Part shown: piece by piece, positions 53,269 through 62,543 of the stretch
How positions within the stretch are numbered: position 1 is the first letter of the stretch
Layout: every line of letters starts with the position of its first letter
NCBI RefSeq assembly: GCF_014850975.1
Contig: NZ_JACXST010000001.1
Coordinates: 1,426,001-1,490,000 of the forward strand
Direction of reading: 5' to 3'
Origin: Methylomonas fluvii
GTDB lineage: Bacteria > Pseudomonadota > Gammaproteobacteria > Methylococcales > Methylomonadaceae
Length of the DNA stretch: 64,000 nucleotides
The notes under the pieces: model-generated
What the model saw: only the letters and a program-made list of their open reading frames with translations
Database searches by the model: none
What the model was told of the DNA's origin: nothing
Translations under genes and position numbers: made by a program

Positions 53269-53646
53269 TTACTTGCAATGCTGTTTTAATAATTCGGCTA
53301 GTTCGTCACGACTCAATTGCCGGGTTGCCACACTGCTCACCCACTCGTAGAGCTGGGTATTGTCCATGGCCGGCTGTTTGCGATTGGCGGCCAGAAAAAC
53401 CAGCATACAGGCCGCAGCGGCTCGCTTGTTACCGTCCAGAAACGGATGGTTATTGGCCAGCGAATAGCAGTATTGAGCGGCGGTTTGGAAAATGTCGCCG
53501 CTGTAGTGCCAAGTTTGCAGGGCTGCGCCGAGCGCCGATTCCAGCAAGGCTTCATCTCTGATGCCCTGCGTGCCGCCGAAGCGTTCTATCTGTTGCCGAT
53601 GTATCGTCAATGCCAATGTTTTTGAGATAAAAAACAGTTCGGGCAT
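53269..53646 (-). CDS. Doc-type (death-on-curing) toxin
   Basis: A 125-residue Fic-fold kinase toxin. The motif [11 protein letters not shown] matches HxFx(D/N)GNK, the Doc form that phosphorylates EF-Tu. Its antitoxin lies four bases upstream. Confidence 0.87.
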   Translation of the reverse strand: MPELFFISKTLALTIHRQQIERFGGTQGIRDEALLESALGAALQTWHYSGDIFQTAAQYCYSLANNHPFLDGNKRAAAACMLVFLAANRKQPAMDNTQLYEWVSSVATRQLSRDELAELLKQHCK

Positions 53647-53650
53647 GCTG

Positions 53651-53854
53651 TTACTGCGCTAATTTAGCAAAGGCGTCGGCATATTGATTCATCAATTGCT
53701 CGTGAATCTTTAACGCTTCTTCATCGTTAATGACTGTATCGGGCAAGGCTTTCTGTTGTTTCTGTTCCAAAAACAAGACGAAATCCAATACCTCGGCTTG
53801 TAGACGGGGCTCCAGTCTTACAAGGTGTTCTTGTATCTCTTCATGTAATTGCAT
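53651..53854 (-). CDS. DUF2281-like antitoxin
   Basis: A 67-residue protein, mostly helical and acidic (LEPRLQAEVLDFVLFLEQKQQ), typical of short antitoxins paired with Doc or PIN toxins. Confidence 0.7.
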   Translation of the reverse strand: MQLHEEIQEHLVRLEPRLQAEVLDFVLFLEQKQQKALPDTVINDEEALKIHEQLMNQYADAFAKLAQ

Positions 53855-53876
53855 AAGTCACTTTCAAAAGTAATGC

Positions 53877-54296
53877 CTATCGACACCACTGCTTTTCGCA
53901 GGGAATACCGTCATTGTTGCCGTCCATTTTGGTGTCCGGGCAATTATTGATGAAGTACCTCGCTTCCTCGCACGAGCTCATTTGCGAACAATAGACCCTG
54001 CCGTCGCAAACGAACTTTTGTGCATTACGCCCCGCGGAGCTGGCCGTTGGATTGTTCGCCTCTGGTTCCGGGCCGCTTTCGAAAAGGCCTTTAACTTTGT
54101 CGGTTAGTTTTGAGGAAAGCGGCTGTTCTGCGTTCACTTCCGCAAGTGGTTTTAAATCCGGTATCTTGCGATCCGCTTTGTGATCGCAAGCGGTATCTGA
54201 ATAGACTACATGACCTTTTGCATCGGTACATTTATAAACACCGGCTAAGCTTTCTGCGGAGTAAAGCAGGATAAACAAGCACAAGATTTTCTTCAC
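53877..54296 (-). CDS. Exported DUF4124 / excalibur-domain protein
   Basis: A 139-residue exported protein. Signal peptide ends SLA; a DUF4124-like segment follows (VYKCTDAKGHVVYSDTAC). The C-terminal ~45 residues are an excalibur calcium-binding domain (CSSCEEA-like CEEARYFINNCP, then DGNNDGIPCEKQWC). Disulfide-rich and periplasmic. Inserted between the Doc module and cysD. Confidence 0.8.
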   Translation of the reverse strand: MKKILCLFILLYSAESLAGVYKCTDAKGHVVYSDTACDHKADRKIPDLKPLAEVNAEQPLSSKLTDKVKGLFESGPEPEANNPTASSAGRNAQKFVCDGRVYCSQMSSCEEARYFINNCPDTKMDGNNDGIPCEKQWCR

Positions 54297-54332
54297 TATT
54301 CGTGTTTCCTCATTCGCTAACCGTGCAAGCGT

Positions 54333-55241
54333 TTAAAAGTAACCTTCGCGTTTCTTCTGTTCCATGGAGCCTGCCTGGTCGTGGTCGATCAAACGGCCTT
54401 GGCGTTCCGATGTCGTGGTCAGCAGCATTTCCTGGATGATTTCCGGCAAGGTGGTGGCGGTGGATTCGACTGCGCCGGTCAAGGGGTAACAACCCAGGGT
54501 GCGGAAGCGCACCATTTTCATTTCGACTTTGTCGTTGGGGCCGATCGGCATGCGCTCATCATCGACCATGATCAGCATGCCGTCTTTTTCGACCACTGGC
54601 CGTTCTTTGGCAAAGTACAGCGGCACGATGGGGATGTTTTCCAGATGGATATATTGCCAGATGTCCAGCTCGGTCCAGTTGGATAGCGGGAACACGCGGA
54701 TGGACTCGCCTTTATCGACTTTGCCGTTATAGATGTTCCAGAGTTCCGGGCGCTGGTTTTTCGGGTCCCAGCGGTGGTTTTTATCGCGGAACGAATACAC
54801 CCGTTCCTTGGCGCGGGATTTTTCCTCGTCGCGGCGCGCCCCGCCGAAAGCGGCGTCGAACTGGTATTTGTTCAGGGCTTGTTTCAAACCGTCAGTTTTC
54901 ATCACGTCGGTATGCTTTTTACTGCCGTGGGTGAACGGGCCTATGCCTTGAGCGACGCCTTCTTCGTTGATATGCACGATTAAATCCCAGCCCAGGTCCT
55001 TGGTCAGGCGGTCGCGAAATTCGATCATTTCCCGGAATTTCCAGGTGGTATCGACATGCAGCAAAGGGAAGGGCGGTTTGCCGGGGAAGAATGCTTTGCG
55101 GGTCAGATGCAGCATCACGGCGGAATCCTTGCCTATCGAATACAGCATCACCGGCTTTTCAAATTCCGCCGCCACTTCGCGAATGATATGGATGCTTTCT
55201 GCTTCGAGCTGTTTCAGATGGGTTAATTTATAATCGGTCAT
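54333..55241 (-). CDS. cysD: Sulfate adenylyltransferase subunit 2 (CysD)
   Basis: A 302-residue PP-loop ATP pyrophosphatase that forms APS with CysN. The PP-loop [13 protein letters not shown] is near residue 37; [11 protein letters not shown] and [14 protein letters not shown] are typical. ATG at 55241 is the conserved start ([13 protein letters not shown]). Confidence 0.96.
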   Translation of the reverse strand: MTDYKLTHLKQLEAESIHIIREVAAEFEKPVMLYSIGKDSAVMLHLTRKAFFPGKPPFPLLHVDTTWKFREMIEFRDRLTKDLGWDLIVHINEEGVAQGIGPFTHGSKKHTDVMKTDGLKQALNKYQFDAAFGGARRDEEKSRAKERVYSFRDKNHRWDPKNQRPELWNIYNGKVDKGESIRVFPLSNWTELDIWQYIHLENIPIVPLYFAKERPVVEKDGMLIMVDDERMPIGPNDKVEMKMVRFRTLGCYPLTGAVESTATTLPEIIQEMLLTTTSERQGRLIDHDQAGSMEQKKREGYF

Positions 55242-55331
55242 CAAATATCCGGGGCGCACGGCCATGTTTGCGGTGAGGTATAAGCCCGGTATTTTAAAGG
55301 CAAACCCCCATCGACGCTATCGACAAAGCTT

Positions 55332-55754
55332 ATGAGACAGATACATGGACTGGAAAAACTGGCCGGGCAACAGCCCGGTCGGCTCAATGCGCAAAGACTG
55401 GCCGAGCTGTTGTTGACCGATTTGCGCCAGTGCCGTTGCCACATTTACGGCACGATGGGCGACGACGACAAGGTGTTGCTGGCGGAGCTGGCTTTGTTGC
55501 CGGACAGCCTGGAATACGAAATGTTTGATCAGCGCATCGATTTGATCGTCGCTGGGCCGATACTGCGCAATGACTGCGTACCGTTAATTTATCGGCTGCA
55601 GGGTGAGCGATTTGCGCTTAGCGGTCGCTGCTCGATGATCGCCAGGGTGTGCGGCGTAGATTTGTATTTGCAGCGCAGTTATACCGGCGTGATTGGCGAT
55701 GTCGCCAGGCAAAAATTCTCGATTCCCCTGAAACCGCTACTCGCAATGTTCTAG
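55332..55754 (+). CDS. Conserved-looking protein of unknown function
   Basis: A 140-residue cytoplasmic protein without a motif I can name. It is mixed alpha/beta with the phrase CVPLIYRLQGERFALSGRCSMIARVCG. Divergent from cysD and just upstream of the O-GlcNAc transferase gene. Confidence 0.5.
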   Translation: MRQIHGLEKLAGQQPGRLNAQRLAELLLTDLRQCRCHIYGTMGDDDKVLLAELALLPDSLEYEMFDQRIDLIVAGPILRNDCVPLIYRLQGERFALSGRCSMIARVCGVDLYLQRSYTGVIGDVARQKFSIPLKPLLAMF

Positions 55755-55869
55755 GGATTTGCTCGCAGCCCCAATAAAACCGGCAAGGCAACGGATCTGG
55801 GGTACCATGAGAGCTCGGGTCCCGCGCTTGGCGTGGGCCATTGGGCTGGATGGCGACGGAGTCAGGCAG

Positions 55870-57240
55870 ATGAAATTCTATGATCGCAGTCGCAGCCTCT
55901 GCGAGTGGGAGCGTTTCGCGGAATGGCGCGAAAAAATGCGTCTGAGTCTTGCCGCACAAGAGAGCAATAAAGTGTCGCCGTTTCACTTGCTGTCGATCCC
56001 GGATGTGTCGGCTGCGGAACAGCGCTTGTGCGCCGATCTGTGGTTAAAAGACCGGATTGACGCCAGCGCCGATGAGCGCGCCGAACTGGCGTTTAGCTAC
56101 GGCGTCAGCCAGCGGTCTAAAATTCGATTGGGCTATTTGTCCTGCGATTTTCACGAACATGCCACGGCTTTTCTGCTGGCGGAATTGTTCGAAGCGCATG
56201 ATCGCGAGCAGTTCGAGGTGTATGCGTACTCCTACGGGCCGGACGACGGCTTGGGCATGCGTCAACGGTTGTGCGAGTTTTTCGACAGCTTTGTCGATCT
56301 GCAAGCCCTGTCTTTATCCGAAGCGGCGCAAGCCATTCATCAAGATAATATCGATATTCTGATCGATTTAAAAGGCTACACGCGTGGCACCCGCACCGAG
56401 ATTCTCAGCTATCGGCCAGCGCCCATCCAAGTCAATTACCTTGGGTATCCTGGCACTTTGGGTGGCGATTTTTGCGACTACATCATCACCGATCCTTACC
56501 TGACGCCGGCCGCCAGTGCCGCTGATTACAGCGAATCCTTTGCCTACCTGCCCGATAGCTATCAACCGCACGGTCGGCATGCCGAGATCGGCAAGTCCAC
56601 CAAGCGCGCTCAGCATGGATTGGACGAACATAGTTTTGTGTTTTGCTGTTTCAATCAGGCGTACAAGATCACGCCGGAGGTATTCGATATTTGGTGTCGG
56701 CTGTTGTACAGCGTGCCGGGCAGCGTGCTGTGGTTGCTAAAAAACGCCAAAGCCAAGGGGCGGCTGCGAAACGAAGCCTACCAACGTGGCATTGCGCCGG
56801 ATCGCTTGATATTTGCCGATGATTTGCCGCAGATCGAACATTTGGGTCGCTTGGCCCTGGCCGATCTGGTATTGGATACCCAGCCTTACAATGCTCATAC
56901 TACCGCCAGTGATGCCTTGTGGGTGGGGGTGCCAATAGTAACGTGCGTCGGCGATACCTTTGCCTCGCGGGTCGCGGGTAGCCTGCTGCATGCGATTGGC
57001 CTGCCGGAGTTGATTGCTGCTGATTTGGAAGGCTACTACGATCTGGCTCTGGCACTGGCGAGCAATCCAGCGCACTTAAAAGAGGTCCGACAAAAGCTGG
57101 CCGATAATCGCTTGAGCACGCCGTTGTTTGACATCCAGGCCTACACCCGGCATTTGGAGGCTTTGTATAAAACCATGTGGCAGCGGCATGTTGCCGGCGA
57201 ACTGCCCACGGCGATTGGGCAAACCGAACCGCGCTTATAG
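55870..57240 (+). CDS. SPINDLY-type O-GlcNAc transferase, catalytic part only
   Basis: A 456-residue catalytic region of the O-linked N-acetylglucosamine transferase family. Signatures: HEHATAFLLAELFE, VNYLGYPGTLGG, CCFNQAYKITPEVFDIW, DTQPYNAHTTASDALW and VTCVGDTFASRVAGSLL. The TPR repeats that normally precede it are absent. GGAG before ATG 55870 supports this start. The 55755-55869 leader contains a GGGTCCCGCGC...GCGTGGG palindrome, a possible trace of the deletion. Confidence 0.82.
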   Translation: MKFYDRSRSLCEWERFAEWREKMRLSLAAQESNKVSPFHLLSIPDVSAAEQRLCADLWLKDRIDASADERAELAFSYGVSQRSKIRLGYLSCDFHEHATAFLLAELFEAHDREQFEVYAYSYGPDDGLGMRQRLCEFFDSFVDLQALSLSEAAQAIHQDNIDILIDLKGYTRGTRTEILSYRPAPIQVNYLGYPGTLGGDFCDYIITDPYLTPAASAADYSESFAYLPDSYQPHGRHAEIGKSTKRAQHGLDEHSFVFCCFNQAYKITPEVFDIWCRLLYSVPGSVLWLLKNAKAKGRLRNEAYQRGIAPDRLIFADDLPQIEHLGRLALADLVLDTQPYNAHTTASDALWVGVPIVTCVGDTFASRVAGSLLHAIGLPELIAADLEGYYDLALALASNPAHLKEVRQKLADNRLSTPLFDIQAYTRHLEALYKTMWQRHVAGELPTAIGQTEPRL

Positions 57241-57669
57241 TTGGCTATTCACCCAACGCGCGATGTCTTGCGCACTCAACGCACCGGCCTGTCTGGCAAG
57301 CTCCCGGCCACCTTTGAACAAAATCAGCGTCGGAATACTGCGGATATTGAAACGGGCGCTGAGCGCTTGCTCGGCTTCCGTGTCGACTTTACCCAAACGA
57401 ATTCTGGGTTCCAACACTTGCGCGGCTTGGGCAAAGGCCGGGGCCATCATTTTGCACGGCCCGCACCAATCCGCCCAGAAATCCACCAGCAGCGGAATAT
57501 CGTTGCGCGCCAGGTGGGTTTCAAAGCTTTTCGCGGTTAGCGCCAAGGGGTGGCCGGCGAATAAGGCTAGATGGCATTGCCCGCATTTTGGATTTTGCGA
57601 CAAGCGGTTTGCCGGCAGGCGATTGACGGCTTGGCAATGTGGGCAGGCTAAATGTAGGGAGTCGCTCAT
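57235..57669 (-). CDS. trxC: Thioredoxin 2 (TrxC)
   Basis: A 144-residue thioredoxin with an N-terminal zinc ribbon (CPHCQAVN and CGQCH) and active site DFWADWCGPCKMM. Reduces disulfides during oxidative stress. Converges on the transferase gene with a six-base overlap. Confidence 0.95.
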   Translation of the reverse strand: MSDSLHLACPHCQAVNRLPANRLSQNPKCGQCHLALFAGHPLALTAKSFETHLARNDIPLLVDFWADWCGPCKMMAPAFAQAAQVLEPRIRLGKVDTEAEQALSARFNIRSIPTLILFKGGRELARQAGALSAQDIARWVNSQL

Positions 57670-57726
57670 ATGGTGTTCTCAAATAGTAAGTGTCGGCGAA
57701 TTTATTCGCCCGTCAAAATTAACCAA

Positions 57727-58680
57727 CTATCGCCACAAACCGCCGACGCGCCAACGCGCCGGGCGGACAAGCACCCGGCTGCCGTAACCCGGCGCGATGA
57801 ATGGTTCCTGCCAAAGCGTTTGTGGCCGGCTCGGGCTCAAGGCTTGCAGGCGGCGGACCCGTTCAGCGGTCGGCGGATGGGTGCGCAGCCAGGACGGTTC
57901 CGGATTGCCCCAGCCCGGCAGCAGTATCGACTTCCAACCGCCGCTGACTTGTTCGATATGCGCCAAGGCCGTCGCCAAACCTAACGGGTCTCCGGTCAGC
58001 GCCGCCGCATTCAAGTCGGCATCGTATTCGCGGATGCGCGATAAGCCCAACTGCATCAATAAGGCCAAATGCGGCGAAAACAACAGCAGTAACAAGCCGG
58101 GCCAATTGATTTGAAAACTGATTTCGCCGAACAACAGCAAGGGGATGGACAGCAGCAAGAACAACTGTCCGGTCGCGGCAAACAAGGCGGTAATTCGGCT
58201 AATCGCATCGGCCAAGCCCATCACCCGCAAATCGTTATTGGCGATATGCGCCATTTCGTGGGCCAATACCCCGGCCAGCTCCCGCGAGTTGAGTTGCTTG
58301 AATAAACCGTCGGTCAACGCAATCGCCGATTGTTGGCGGCTGCCGACCGCAAAGGCATTGATCAGTGGGCTGGGAATGTAATACGGTGCCGGAACGCTAG
58401 GCAGTTCGGCGCGCTCTGCTAACACTTGCAACATTTGCCACAGCGCCGGCGCTTCTTGCGGAAAAATCGGCCTTGCTTGGTAAAGACTTAGCGTCAAGCG
58501 CCAGGCCGCTGCCGGTTCGAAGATCAGCGCAAATACGCCGGTCGCCAAGGCGATCCAGATGCCTTCTTCTCCAAACAAAAGGCTGCCGGCCAAGCTACAG
58601 ATTGCCAGCAGCGCCGACATTAACAGCAATGTTTGCAGCCGGTTAAGCCAGCTATGGCGATGCCATTCGATAGTTTGCAT
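57727..58680 (-). CDS. HtpX-like M48 zinc metalloprotease
   Basis: A 317-residue membrane protease. The zinc motif HEMAHIANNDL gives HExxH; a further Glu (YDADLNA region, REYDADLNAAAL) completes the site. Four hydrophobic segments are present. Works on damaged membrane proteins. Lies three bases before cbpM in the same direction (heat-shock group). Confidence 0.9.
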   Translation of the reverse strand: MQTIEWHRHSWLNRLQTLLLMSALLAICSLAGSLLFGEEGIWIALATGVFALIFEPAAAWRLTLSLYQARPIFPQEAPALWQMLQVLAERAELPSVPAPYYIPSPLINAFAVGSRQQSAIALTDGLFKQLNSRELAGVLAHEMAHIANNDLRVMGLADAISRITALFAATGQLFLLLSIPLLLFGEISFQINWPGLLLLLFSPHLALLMQLGLSRIREYDADLNAAALTGDPLGLATALAHIEQVSGGWKSILLPGWGNPEPSWLRTHPPTAERVRRLQALSPSRPQTLWQEPFIAPGYGSRVLVRPARWRVGGLWR

Positions 58681-58682
58681 GG

Positions 58683-58991
58683 TTACTCCAGTCCGGCCCG
58701 GCGTAAACGGCGGCGCAAATCGTCGATCTCTTCCTGCATGTCCGCGACCAATGCCGCTAGCTCGGGCAGGGCTTCGAAATTACGTTCCAGGCTAACGATA
58801 CGCCGCACCCGCACCAGATGCGCGCTGGAAAAGCGCCATTCACTTTGCTGTTGCGGCAACGGATTGAGCCAGCCTTCTTCGATATGCCGGGTAATCCATT
58901 CCGGTTCCACCGCGCAGATGGCCGCCAGTTGCTGCAAAGTCAGGCCGCTGTCTTCCAGAACGGCGTCGATCAAGTTCTCGGCTGATGACAT
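58683..58991 (-). CDS. cbpM: Chaperone modulator CbpM
   Basis: A 102-residue MerR-like protein that inhibits CbpA. Helix-turn-helix LTLQQLAAICAVEPEWITRHIEEG (residues 17-40, here split in wording) and the C-terminal coiled coil (MQEEIDDLRRRLRRAG). Three bases after cbpA. Confidence 0.9.
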   Translation of the reverse strand: MSSAENLIDAVLEDSGLTLQQLAAICAVEPEWITRHIEEGWLNPLPQQQSEWRFSSAHLVRVRRIVSLERNFEALPELAALVADMQEEIDDLRRRLRRAGLE

Positions 58992-58994
58992 GCT

Positions 58995-59939
58995 TTAGCT
59001 CCTGTGCTGAGCGCGCGGGTCGAAAGCCAGTTCGCGCGCCATGGTTTCATAAAGTGCCTTGGCTTTGGCCGTGTTGGCCGGCGGTAATAACACCTGAATA
59101 TCCAGCAACAAATCGCCAGGCGTCGCGCTGGGGATGCCCTTACCGCGCAGCCGCAGTTGCTGGCCGCTTTGCGTGCCTTCCGGGATGCGTACTTTTAATC
59201 CGGTATCGAATAAATTCACCGGCACCATTCCGCCAAGCGCCGCTTCCCAAGGCGTGACTGGTAAGCTCATATGCAGATTGCTGCCGTCCACCCGCAAACG
59301 CGGATGCGGATTGAAATGCACCTCCAGCAGCAAGTCGCCCGATTTGCCCTTACCCATGCCAGGCGCGCCCTGGCCGGCCAACCGAATGATTTGCCCCTCG
59401 TAGACGCCCTTGGGGATTTTTATATTCAAGGTGCGGGTGTCCAGCACCACATGGCCACTAGCGTCCATGCGCGGCACGCGCAAGCTGATTTGCCGGGCCG
59501 CGCCGTTAAAAGCGTCGGCTATATCCAGCAGCACTTTGGCGTGATGGTCCTCGCCTGGGGCGTGGAAGCCGGCTTGGCTTTCGAATGGCCCGCCGCGCCC
59601 CCGGCCAGCACCCATTTTGCCGAATAATTGGCTGAAAAAGTCGCCGAAATCGGCCGTGTCGGTGCTGGAAAACTCGAAGCCGGCATCCCAATTGGGCGGG
59701 GGGTGAAATTCCTGGCCGGGCCGATAACTGCGCCCGAGCTGGTCGTAGGCCGCGCGCTTTTCGGTGTCCGAGAGTACCGCGTAGGCTTCGTTGATCTCTT
59801 TCATGTGCGACTCGGCATCCGCTTCCTTGGAAATGTCCGGATGATATTTGCGCGCCAGCTTGCGGTAGGCTTTTTTGATGTCAGCAAGCACCGCGTCGCG
59901 ATTGACACCGAGAATTTGATAATAGTCTTTGTATTGCAC
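58995..59939 (-). CDS. cbpA: Curved-DNA-binding protein CbpA (DnaJ family)
   Basis: A 314-residue DnaJ-like co-chaperone. J-domain with HPD in [15 protein letters not shown] (residues 1-70), then a Gly/Phe-rich linker and two C-terminal peptide-binding domains; no zinc-finger. The GTG at 59939 is the start: AGGAGG lies six bases before it and the mature [10 protein letters not shown] follows. No clear heat-shock promoter was found in 59940-60286. Confidence 0.94.
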   Translation of the reverse strand: MQYKDYYQILGVNRDAVLADIKKAYRKLARKYHPDISKEADAESHMKEINEAYAVLSDTEKRAAYDQLGRSYRPGQEFHPPPNWDAGFEFSSTDTADFGDFFSQLFGKMGAGRGRGGPFESQAGFHAPGEDHHAKVLLDIADAFNGAARQISLRVPRMDASGHVVLDTRTLNIKIPKGVYEGQIIRLAGQGAPGMGKGKSGDLLLEVHFNPHPRLRVDGSNLHMSLPVTPWEAALGGMVPVNLFDTGLKVRIPEGTQSGQQLRLRGKGIPSATPGDLLLDIQVLLPPANTAKAKALYETMARELAFDPRAQHRS

Positions 59940-60246
59940 GTCATGCCTCCTGTGACCGACGTTGACCAAGCTAAATCCAGTCTGCACCCGGCCCTGATTT
60001 AGGTTCGGGCTAAGTTTGCCGAAGCTCTCTGAGAAGAGCCTTCCGACTAACTCTAGGCAAACGCTGTTTAAGGCCCCAGTTAATAACGGTTTTATAGCGG
60101 ATTGCCTGGAGCGCGACAATCTTAAATAAAACCGGCCAAGTCAAGATGCCTGAAAAAATGGTGGTGCGCTCGTGCAAAAATAAGAGGCTTTGCCCGGCGA
60201 TTATTTTTCGGAAGAACCTGAAATCGTTGATTTCAAAACCATCTTA

Positions 60247-60276
60247 CTGACAATTATTTTATCGATTTGATAAGAT
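60247..60276 (+). promoter_or_regulatory. ssrA promoter
   Basis: CTGACA (60247-60252) and TAAGAT (60271-60276) separated by 18 bases, just upstream of the tmRNA 5' end. Confidence 0.6.
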
Positions 60277-60286
60277 ATAACTTCTT

Positions 60287-60667
60287 GGGGGTGACATGGC
60301 TTCGACGTGGGTAGCAAAACCTCAGGTGCATGCCGAGCACAGTACAGCTCGTAAAACCTACTGAAAACAAGTATTCGCAAACGACGAAAACTACTCAGTG
60401 GCCTTAGCAGCTTAAAACCTGCACCACTTCTCTGACCAGATGTACTTATGCGTCTGGAGTCTCCTTCGGGAGGCGCTCAGGGATCATATTACATAAGATC
60501 GCGCCAGGGCTTAGTTCGGAGCCTGAATCGCTAAATCCAATCGAAATCGCTGTTGATCCTCTTGGCCCGACGGGTAGTCAACAGTTAAATTAAAAGCGCG
60601 GGATAAGCATGTAGAGCTTGTGGCGGAGTGCTTGCGGACGGGGGTTCAATTCCCCCCACCTCCACCA
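60287..60667 (+). ncRNA. ssrA: tmRNA
   Basis: A 381-nt transfer-messenger RNA that rescues stalled ribosomes. The 5' GGGGGTG pairs with CACCTCC before the 3' ACCA. The tag frame GCAAACGACGAAAACTAC...GCAGCTTAA encodes ANDENYSVALAA, the proteobacterial form. The TTCAATT T-loop is at 60644. It needs SmpB (not in the window). The 3' end is a common integration site for islands. Confidence 0.97.
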
Positions 60668-60676
60668 AGTAAACTA

Positions 60677-60706
60677 TTGAAAAATAAAGAAATGTCTATT
60701 TATTTT
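60677..60706 (+). terminator. AT-rich hairpin after ssrA
   Basis: AAAAATAAA and TTTATTTTT form a hairpin ending in a T-run, the most likely end of the tmRNA transcript. Confidence 0.5.
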
Positions 60707-60725
60707 TCGAAACATTGGCGGTAAA

Positions 60726-60755
60726 TTGGCGTTTACTACAACCAGTAAACGCCAA
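60726..60755. repeat. Perfect 12-bp inverted repeat
   Basis: TTGGCGTTTACT and AGTAAACGCCAA enclose ACAACC. No T-run follows. Could be an integrase arm site or a regulator site between ssrA and the small secreted protein gene. Confidence 0.5.
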
Positions 60756-60926
60756 TAATCGGCATATTCCGAATTATCAGTACCTTTCCCAATCGTTGAT
60801 CTGTTGAATGTTTGACGATCCATTTAGGCACAACCTAAATTCATAACGAAAAATCTGTGCAAAAACAGCGCGGGCGAGGAGGAGTGATTTTTGGTCTTGT
60901 CCGATTTGATTTTTTAAGGATTATTA

Positions 60927-61391
60927 ATGTCTGTCTTCAGTAGATCTATTTTGCTTATCTCGACTGTAATTGCCGCTTCGAATGCTTACGCGGTGGATGA
61001 ATCAATGAAGCTTATCGGCGTTACAGACTTCAAATTCACCCTTAGAGACAAACCGGCTGTATCAATTCATTTTGGCGAGAGCGATACAAACCATTGCAGC
61101 GCAACAGTTCAGCGTTCAAAAGTGAAACAGGGATACACTGTTTCATCATCTAAACGCAGCAACGCCGACTTTTCTATTGAATGTAATTGGGACGGAAATT
61201 ATTTTGTCGAGTCATCAAACCACCTGACCTTCACCGACTTCTCGATTGTTACGTTAGACAAAAAGAGCAAAACCGCATCCATCATGGTTTCTTTCAAACT
61301 ATTGGGATTACCGTCTAATACATACCTGGAACGACACGACGTTATCGTGCCGATATCGGGAAAACACTTCCAAAGTCTTACCATGAAATAA
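60927..61391 (+). CDS. Small secreted protein, unknown function
   Basis: A 154-residue exported protein with signal peptide (ending NAYA). The body is beta-rich with two cysteines (NHCSATV, IECNWDG), suggesting one disulfide. AAGGATTA precedes the ATG. It converges on the broken methyltransferase. It lies in the variable region after ssrA. Confidence 0.6.
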   Translation: MSVFSRSILLISTVIAASNAYAVDESMKLIGVTDFKFTLRDKPAVSIHFGESDTNHCSATVQRSKVKQGYTVSSSKRSNADFSIECNWDGNYFVESSNHLTFTDFSIVTLDKKSKTASIMVSFKLLGLPSNTYLERHDVIVPISGKHFQSLTMK

Positions 61392-61393
61392 TA

Positions 61394-62219
61394 TCAAGCC
61401 GACAACCGGTTAACAGCACCGGCATACTCAGCTTGACCCATTTCGCAACCTACAAAGCGGCGTCCCAGTTCCACGCACGCCAACACCGTAGATCCTGAAC
61501 CGACAAAAGTATCCAGCACCACATCGCCTGGCCTAGAGCTAGCCGAAACAATATGCCGCATCAACTCCAAAGGCTTCTCGCACGGATGCTTTCCTGGGTA
61601 CCACTGCACCGGCTTGAAGTCCCACACGTTTGTAAACGGCACGTCCTTAGTTACTGCGAAATGCCGCTGCTGTAGTTTGACGGCTTTGTATTCGGAAAAC
61701 AGTTCATCGTAGGCCTTAAGCCTATTGCCGAACATCGCATTCATCGTGTCGTAATGTGCGCGGCTGGGCATGCTCCATTGCGATCGATCAAACCAATGGC
61801 CAGACATCTGACACCCGCACGCCTGCTCGATTTGTTTACGTGATACGCCAGACGTCTTCCTAGTCTGATCAAGGTGTAACCTGATAGGCTCGAAAGCAAA
61901 CGGCAAACGGCAAGCGCTTGCGGCTTTCGGCGAAGATGATGTGCTCTGTTTGCGGGAAATAACGACGCAATGATTCCTTACGGCAGCCATTGTGCCGGCC
62001 GCTGGGCTTACGCCAGACGATATGGTTTAGAATCCGGAAATGCCTAGCGACAGCTAATTCAACTTGCGTCCCCAAATGGGGTCCAGCGAATAAATACATA
62101 GAACCGGCTGGCTTCAACACCCTGTGGTACTCGACCAGCACGGTATCCAGCCAGGCAAAAAACTCGGTTGGATTGCGCCATTGGTTATCCCAGGCGTTGT
62201 CTTTTCCTGGCAAACCCAA
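61394..62219 (-). pseudogene. DNA adenine/cytosine-N4 methyltransferase, frameshifted and truncated
   Basis: Two overlapping frames encode parts of one beta-type amino-methyltransferase. The upstream frame holds WDNQWRNPTEFFAWLDTVL and SMYLFAGPHLGTQVE; the downstream frame holds KPLELMRHIV, VVLDTFVGSGSTVLACVELGR. A tandem GCCGTTT duplication near 61899-61913 shifts the frame; removing one copy restores continuous reading. The DPPY motif region before 62219 is missing, so the gene is also truncated. Confidence 0.85.
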
Positions 62220-62367
62220 CAGCCGTTTACAGCAATATCGTTTGACGGACCAAGGCCGAAATTTACTTTGACTTCATTGAGCTAATAAATACCCTCATTA
62301 AATGGACAAACACCCTAACCAAGTCTAATTGGCTGAATAAGATAGTCATGTGACCGTCAGCCATCCG

Positions 62368-62437
62368 CCACCAATTCAAAAGACCAACTCGTTAACAGTT
62401 GGTCTTTTTTTTGCCTGCCATTTAGGGTTTATGCGGG
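62368..62437 (+). other. CCACCAA-terminator module A (att-like)
   Basis: CCACCAA (62368-62374), then AAGACCAACT/AGTTGGTCTT hairpin with eight Ts, then TTGCCTG...GGGTTTATGCG. It matches module B at 63789 over ~70 bases and carries the same heptamer as the ssrA 3' end. Confidence 0.6.
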
Positions 62438-62543
62438 TTCCAGATTTATGCAACAAAGCCGTATAGAACATGTAATTACCACTTTCGGGTGTAAATGGGT
62501 ATATTTATGGATAATGGGTGTTATTGGGCGTAAGATTGGGCGC

